Part shown: piece by piece, positions 58,878-64,000 of the stretch
How positions within the stretch are numbered: the stretch's first letter is position 1
Layout: each line of letters opens with the position of its first letter
NCBI RefSeq assembly: GCF_001653235.2
Contig: NC_035794.1
Span: 1,240,001-1,304,000, forward strand
DNA length: 64,000 bases
Source of the DNA: Pochonia chlamydosporia 170
Taxonomy: Eukaryota; Ascomycota; Sordariomycetes; Hypocreales; Clavicipitaceae
Direction: 5' to 3'
Program-made: the position numbers and the translations under genes
The notes under the pieces: generated by a model
The model's input: only the letters and a program-made list of their open reading frames with translations
Database searches by the model: none
Told to the model about the DNA's origin: nothing

Positions 58878-60477
58878 CGTCAACCAACTTCGACACCGAT
58901 AGCGCTATTCAATGATTGCGCAGGCCGAGATTCCCTCTGCCTTCGGGTCCCAACTCCGCCTCTCGGCCCTGATCGCGACGAACGATCGAAAAGCGGCCGT
59001 GACGTAGTCGGGGCTAAGACCCGGCGACCAGAAACGCAATCAACAAGTAGATAGAAAAACCAAAAGTGAAGTAAAACACACAACCAACATAAAGTATCAC
59101 CAAATACGGAACAAGGCCGGTCCCAGCTTCAGAATATTATGGGGTTGGTGCGTCGAGGGGGTAGCACAAATTGCTGGTCTGCCCAAAAGCCGGTACGTGC
59201 TTCGTCCGCCCTGACTTGAAACCACCTTTCGCTGCGGCAATACCCTTTCTCGGGAGAGCAAGTCATGCGTTGCCTGACAGGTTGTCAAGTGTCGGGCAAC
59301 ATGAGCAATGCAGGAGAATGAGGGAATGGGTGATGCCAGCCCCCTTCGTGGCGTGCGACCCCAGATTGTAAACTTCGTGGTGATTGGAGAGGACTTGTTC
59401 CCCGCCTTTATGCGAGCCAACGATGAGGGGTGATTAAGCGCCGAAGAAGTCGTGCGAGGTTACGGTGGCTTTGCCAGTCTGGCAGGCGTGTTTGCTGATG
59501 ATAAGGGCCTCAGGGTTGACACGAGGTGGGAATCCGTCGTTGGGTCTGGTGTTGGATGTTAGGCCCTGACTTCACGACAGGGTGTTCTGATGTTTTGCGA
59601 ATGTGGGCTTGAAGCCTTCAAATGTTTGCACCAAGATGGCTTGCATGTAATTTCCCCAAACCTCATGGCACAAAATATACCTTGTTTTTTTCCACCGTGT
59701 GAGCTCCAAACGGGATTTGCCGCGCATTTATTTAATTTTTTTAAACCCGACAGGAAATACCTTCCCAAATAGTGTTGTCTCTTGTGTCTCTCCCAGTCCC
59801 AACATTAGAACCACCCAGTCATATGTTCGCAGCTCCTCGAACACAAAATCTTCAACCCGCCTCCAAATGCACCACTTCAATACATCAGACATTCTACCTC
59901 ACACGTGGCCACTAAAGCAAACATTATTGATCTACCTTCAGCCTAAACCCTTCCAGATGCGCACTGGCCAAAACTAATTCTCACTGAAACACGCCTCCTA
60001 CGTATGGCGGCCGTAGTTCGTCGTCGGATGACATTTTAGTCTGTCTTCTCGCGGCTATTTTCTTGGGGGCTGTAATCACTCGCGATACCCGAACCTATCA
60101 TGACTGTAATATTTGTCGAAGGGGTCCAATCCTTCGTTTTTCATCGTGAAAAACAAGCGCGCTCAACATGGATCATTTCAAGCCCCAAATTCTCGGCAGA
60201 TGGCCAAGGACGTCCAAGAGTATCAGTGTTTCCATTCCCTCCCACTATATGGAGTACTCTGAACTATCAACCCACCAGCTCAGGCCGTCTCTCATTCTCT
60301 GGCCTTGGTTCCAAAATCACATCGGAGGCGTTTCTTTTGTCTCGTTCGGCCCCACGTCGTCAAGTTTCTCTCGTGCATTGACTCCTCTCCATCCAAACCA
60401 ACAACGACGGGTCCTTCCCGGGCTATCCAAACGGGTCAGTATGTGATCTGTGTGTACGGAGAAGATCCGTCACGGAG
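58878..60477. other. Intergenic, no gene supported
   Basis: Promoter of NTA1 (-) and 3' flank of the small secreted protein gene. Short ORFs (up to 107 codons) only; T-rich near 59690-59750 and CT-rich further on. Confidence 0.45.
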
Positions 60478-60897
60478 TTAAGCATGTACGTACTTCACAA
60501 TGGTCATGATGCCTGCATCGTTCTCCTCAGTGTAACCCCAGGACACGGTGAAATTGCTCCCAACGCACCTGTGATCGGAGAATGAGGCATGCTTTGCGTC
60601 GTCCTTGACCTGGACCAGCATGTAGCAGTACAGAGGGTCAAGATCTGGGCTGCGTATGTCGAATCTCATCCACACTTCCTTGTCATTCGGAATTCCTAGA
60701 GGGGTCACATTAGAGCTGGAGGATTGTTTGAGAGCCAACGGGGTCAACTTGCGTCGGGTGATATTCGTCAACGCCCAGCTTGGGGCATCGTAAAGGGCAG
60801 TGCCGCCGCCACATCCTTCGTTTGTTTTGCTGGAAGCGGCATGAATACATCTTGGTGCAGTCAAGATGGTGAGCAATGCAATATACTTCATACTCAT
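60478..60897 (-). CDS. Small secreted protein (about 140 residues), possible AA1-like effector-type fold
   Basis: ATG 60897 (MSMKYIALLTILTAPRCIHA, or ATG 60891) begins a signal peptide. The mature part is ~115 residues with cysteines at CGGG, LYCYML and HRCVG, and beta-rich text: VWMRFDIRSPDLDP, HRCVGSNFTVSWGYTEENDA, then GIMTIV. This is the style of small secreted fungal proteins with an AA1-like domain, but I did not match it to a family. The frame ends at a TAA (60478) after VKYVHA. GTACGT at 60493-60488 could instead be a donor, with acceptors near 60440 or 60420, so the last residues are uncertain. Possible N-glycosylation sites: NIT, NVT and NFT. Confidence 0.5.
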   Translation of the reverse strand: MSMKYIALLTILTAPRCIHAASSKTNEGCGGGTALYDAPSWALTNITRRKLTPLALKQSSSSNVTPLGIPNDKEVWMRFDIRSPDLDPLYCYMLVQVKDDAKHASFSDHRCVGSNFTVSWGYTEENDAGIMTIVKYVHA

Positions 60898-60970
60898 CTT
60901 CTGGCGGTCGAGCCAAACATGGACGCAAAATCGATCTACTGACATTTTATTGTATTCACATAGCAGCATT

Positions 60971-61516
60971 TTATATGCTCGACCAAACATCAATCCATCT
61001 CCATGTCATGTTGAAATCGCTTCCAGTCGCACAAGCAAGGTTGTTTCCTGAGTCCACCACAAATAGTTTCATCACCTCTGGCACATTCGTCGTGGACGCA
61101 CAGCCGGGAACATCTCGGGCTGGATACGGACCATTCGTGCAAACCATTCCAAACTCCTCCAATGACGAGGAGATGTTTCGTGAGCAGTTTGTCAGAGTAC
61201 CAAGCGGGTGACAACCATCCGCCAGAGAAGTCCGGCCTCTGCCCTGTGTAACCTGACCTCGACTGTTGGATGGTCCATCCAGCAATTCAAGCTGGTGAGC
61301 AGGGAAGCCAAACAACCCTTGTAAATTCTGTCCACAGTGATGCCTCGCCTTCTCAAACCCATGCCCGGGCTGACAAGGGCATGGGCAGAAACATCTCCGG
61401 TCACCCTCCTGTGTGCCATTTGAATTCCCACGGCCCCAGGCAATAAGTCCGACAAACTCCTCCGGCTTGGCCTCACTGTCCCGCACCAGGTGAAATGGAC
61501 GAATGTTTGCGAGCAC
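60971..61516 (-). CDS. Hypothetical Cys-rich protein, possible 3' exon(s)
   Basis: Open frame of about 180 codons with cysteines clustered (FCPCPCQ, HHCG, DGCHP, TNCS, MVCTN, PGCAS, LACATG) and three N-x-S/T sites (NGT, NCS/NIS, NMT). The Cys pattern and the ending FNMTWRWID look protein-like, but there is no start codon with a signal peptide, and upstream exons were not resolved. It could be the C-terminal exon of a secreted protein, or chance. It lies just upstream of the small secreted protein gene. Confidence 0.25.
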   Translation of the reverse strand: MLANIRPFHLVRDSEAKPEEFVGLIAWGRGNSNGTQEGDRRCFCPCPCQPGHGFEKARHHCGQNLQGLFGFPAHQLELLDGPSNSRGQVTQGRGRTSLADGCHPLGTLTNCSRNISSSLEEFGMVCTNGPYPARDVPGCASTTNVPEVMKLFVVDSGNNLACATGSDFNMTWRWIDVWSSI

Positions 61517-63430
61517 GATTATCCGCCATTTTTCCTCTACCTGGTTCTCGCTCCACCTCCCGGCTTACACGCGGCAAGCTAGAGCAAGGTCTCGGCGGTC
61601 AAAGTGCACTTGACACGACAGCACCCAAGGATATGCACCCAGGTCACTTGGATGTTTTAGCGCAATTATACCGGGTCCATGATATGAAATAACCGCGATG
61701 GCGGTTATCGTCCATGCCACCTCAATGTCTCGTAGCGCGGTGGGCTGAATTCAGATGAGATGATTGCCAGGCTCCCCGCGCCAAGTTGACGACTTGACAC
61801 GTAAGTGGGAAACACTTGACGATATGACCAGACTCCACCTCGGTCTATTGTTTCGTCTCTTGTGTTGCCCTCCATGAGAAAAAAAAAACATCACCGCCTG
61901 TAACCTGTAGATGATTGACTGGTCTTTGGCCAGTTGCGCCAGGGACAAGGGGTGAACAAGGTCCTTGAGCATGTCGTACAATACTAATGGTAAAATTCGA
62001 ATGGTTATTGGCTCCCGCATAGCTCAACTGAGCAGGTGTTTTTGACGCTGAATGCGTGTGCCCTTGTGTACCCTTGTGTACATGTATCGGCCGGGCTCGT
62101 GGAGCATGTGAGCTCAAAGGCTTGCAATGCTAATGCTTGGTAATGGACATGGTGTCGCAGCCGAGCCGCAAACATCTGCCATCGTCCGTGGTGGATGGTT
62201 CGTACCGGAATACTTTGGCTGAGAGATCTATCGACGTGCAACTGCGGGAGAAGCAAGACATTTTCGTAAGAAGAGACAAGACGGCTCGGTTACCCGACCT
62301 TGTCACAAGTACCAAGGGTTCTTGTATGCGGAACAAGCATCTCAGGTAGGGTCACATTTGCCATTCGATGGCGCCTTGTACCACGCATGTACTCGCCCTT
62401 TTCAAGTCAAGCAAAATATTCCAAGGCGCACGCGTGCTCCTCTCACAAGAAGAGTATGGTCAAGTTCACCTTTGACCTCCATGTCTGTCTGCTCCACCCC
62501 CGTACCCGTCCAACAGTCCAGCTCCCAGGTTCAAATGTCTGGTTCAATGTTCCCTCCTTGTCTCAATCCGCCTCACCTCCATCAATGATGTCCCAATAAT
62601 TCCGCCCCCACCAGCAGAGACCCAGTGCCACATTGCAGAACAACAAGCCAGTTACAAGCCTCCCGTCTCGCAACCTGGCAGATCCCGCTAGTGGCAGGTC
62701 GGCAAGACGGGTGGCTATCATCGCCATGATTGGATCGGGTTGCAAGGATTCGAGCTGCTTGGGCGTCTAACCGGAGGTTTGTACAGTTTAACTGGCTCAA
62801 TGTCTGGCTCATCCACCAAGCCATGCCCGTTTGTCCAAGGCAAGCCGTCTGATGCAACGATGCCAGGACTACTTTGTACTTTGTACATACAGTGTGTACG
62901 CTGCATTGTGACAAACTTGATGAGCTTTCTCCTAATGCGGACGAAATGCTGTTGGTTCTGGATGTCTTTTGCATCTCTAGGCTGGTTCATACATACTGGT
63001 ACCATGCTTCTTCTATCCATGACCTGGAGTTTCTTGGAGGGGGGCAGAAGCCCAGATGCAGACAACTTGATTGATGCCCCCGGCAAACAGAATGCAGGAA
63101 GCAGAATTCATCATGTCCTTTTCCCGTTCTCGTCCCCACCATCCACCTCGATCACTGTTACACAGCAAGAATTCTGCTTTCATATAACCTGCGTTGGCGC
63201 TGTCTGGCCGCCCTCTAGATGTCCTAGGCCCGAGATTTTGACTCTTCTTTTCCCCCGTCCATGTGTCCTTCGACTCTGTTGTATAATTCCCAAGAGCTAT
63301 TGCTCCTTGTATGCAACAACACAAGACAAACACAACTAGTCAGTCGCCAAGCCATGTAAGAAACATTCATCGGCCCATATAGCGACCAAAACTTCCCCTT
63401 GGGCCCGCCTGGGGCTTCTACGCCGCAGTC
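61517..63430. other. Intergenic, no gene supported
   Basis: A (A)10 run near 61880 and a short tandem (CCCTTGTGTA, about 62069-62090) are the only local features. ORFs overlap on both strands and look random (for example 62740-63339). The last part is the promoter of paralogue 3. Confidence 0.45.
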
Positions 63431-64000
63431 ATGGAGCTCTCAAACAACGGCCTGTTACTTCTTTTGCTTGCTGTAGCAAGAGTTGTCACCGCTCTTGAAG
63501 TAACTCCAGGGTCACATTGTGCGGCGGAATGCCTCGACTCGGGTGCGGGAAACGAATTCAGTGCTTCGGACTCAACCACCACCACCAACGACATTAGCTG
63601 CAGAGACATCGATTACTCAACTACCGATGCTGGCATCAAATTCAGGAGGTGTTTGGACTGCTTGCAGCTGAGCAAGAAGGTCGACAAAACAGAGTCGGAC
63701 CTAAAATGGTACATATGTATGCTTCAGATTCGGAGATGAAACTACCTGCCTATCTAGACAGAGGCTAACAAAAGCGGCCAGATAACTTGCGATATACCAT
63801 CAGTACATGTCTATACGCCTCGCCAAAGGCAGTAAATAACGGAACTGTAGCAGCTCAATGTAACATAGATAAAGCATGCAAGCCTCTCAAAGAGCCATTA
63901 ATCGAGGCAGGCTTCAACGCCAACCCAAACACAACCTGGGATTACTGCACAGCAAAAAATGGTGTCTTTATGGGGAAGAGCCTCCCGCCATGCATCAGCT
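63431..64000 (+). CDS. Cys-rich single-pass receptor-like protein, paralogue 3 (truncated by window end)
   Basis: Exon 1 63431-63716 and exon 2 63782 to beyond 64000, with a 65-nt intron (phase 1, at the same place as intron 1 of paralogues 1 and 2). Signal peptide: MELSNNGLLLLLLAVARVVT. Ectodomain: GSHCAAECLD, ISCRDIDYS, FRRCLDCLQLS, WYIYNLRYTISTCLYASPKA, AAQCNIDKACKPL, WDYCTAKNG, and LPPCIS at the window edge, so it ends within the ectodomain. The TM and tail should lie beyond base 64000. It is on the opposite strand to the other two copies. Confidence 0.8.

Noticed and set aside
62740..63339. 199-codon plus-strand ORF
   Set aside because: Overlaps minus-strand ORFs, has no domain and reads like random sequence (poor residue composition, no signal peptide).

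Overview
This is a stretch of a filamentous ascomycete (Pezizomycotina) nuclear genome. The evidence is short GT-AG introns of about 46-110 nt with CTAAC/CTGAC branch points, Zn2Cys6 transcription factors with a fungal-specific domain, an Argonaute, a siderophore transporter, and fungal LSG1, LTV1, CBF5, SAC3 and NTA1. Gene content and protein style suggest Sordariomycetes, perhaps Hypocreales; this is an impression, not a computed placement. No prokaryotic, viral or clear transposon genes were seen. Exon boundaries below were worked out by hand from splice signals and reading-frame continuity, and multi-exon totals were checked for divisibility by three.

Layout. 0-10 kb: the C-terminal end of a Zn2Cys6-type regulator (cutinase/fatty-acid regulator-like), an F-box protein (-), and a large GAS2/GAR-domain cytoskeletal protein (+) behind a long pyrimidine-rich leader. 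10-22 kb: a membrane-anchored GH16 glucanase (-), a multi-pass family 2 glycosyltransferase (+) and a secreted or membrane-anchored endonuclease/exonuclease/phosphatase-fold protein (+). 22-33 kb: a complete Argonaute with an intact DEDD tetrad, followed on the same strand by a PNP/UDP phosphorylase-coiled coil-ubiquitin-like protein of the kind linked to fungal NLR immunity, then a complete six-exon Zn2Cys6 regulator (-). 33-43 kb: an LtrA-like membrane protein (+), LSG1 (-) and LTV1 (+) head to head, and a siderophore-type MFS transporter (-) with an exact SreA-type GATA site upstream. 43-64 kb: SAC3 mRNA-export scaffold (+), CBF5 pseudouridine synthase (-), NTA1 N-terminal amidase with a very long disordered tail (-), a small secreted protein (-), and three paralogues (two complete, one cut by the window end) of a signal peptide/Cys-rich ectodomain/single-TM receptor-like family.

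Functional themes: ribosome and RNA biogenesis (LSG1, LTV1, CBF5, SAC3), RNA silencing and possible innate-immunity-like sensing (Argonaute, PNP-ULD protein), and the cell surface (GH16, GT2, phosphoesterase-fold ectoprotein, Cys-rich receptor-like family, LtrA, siderophore transporter). The most unusual items are the dispersed trio of Cys-rich receptor-like genes and the PNP-coiled coil-ULD protein, whose full length is visible only if a 51-nt intron carrying an in-frame stop is removed.
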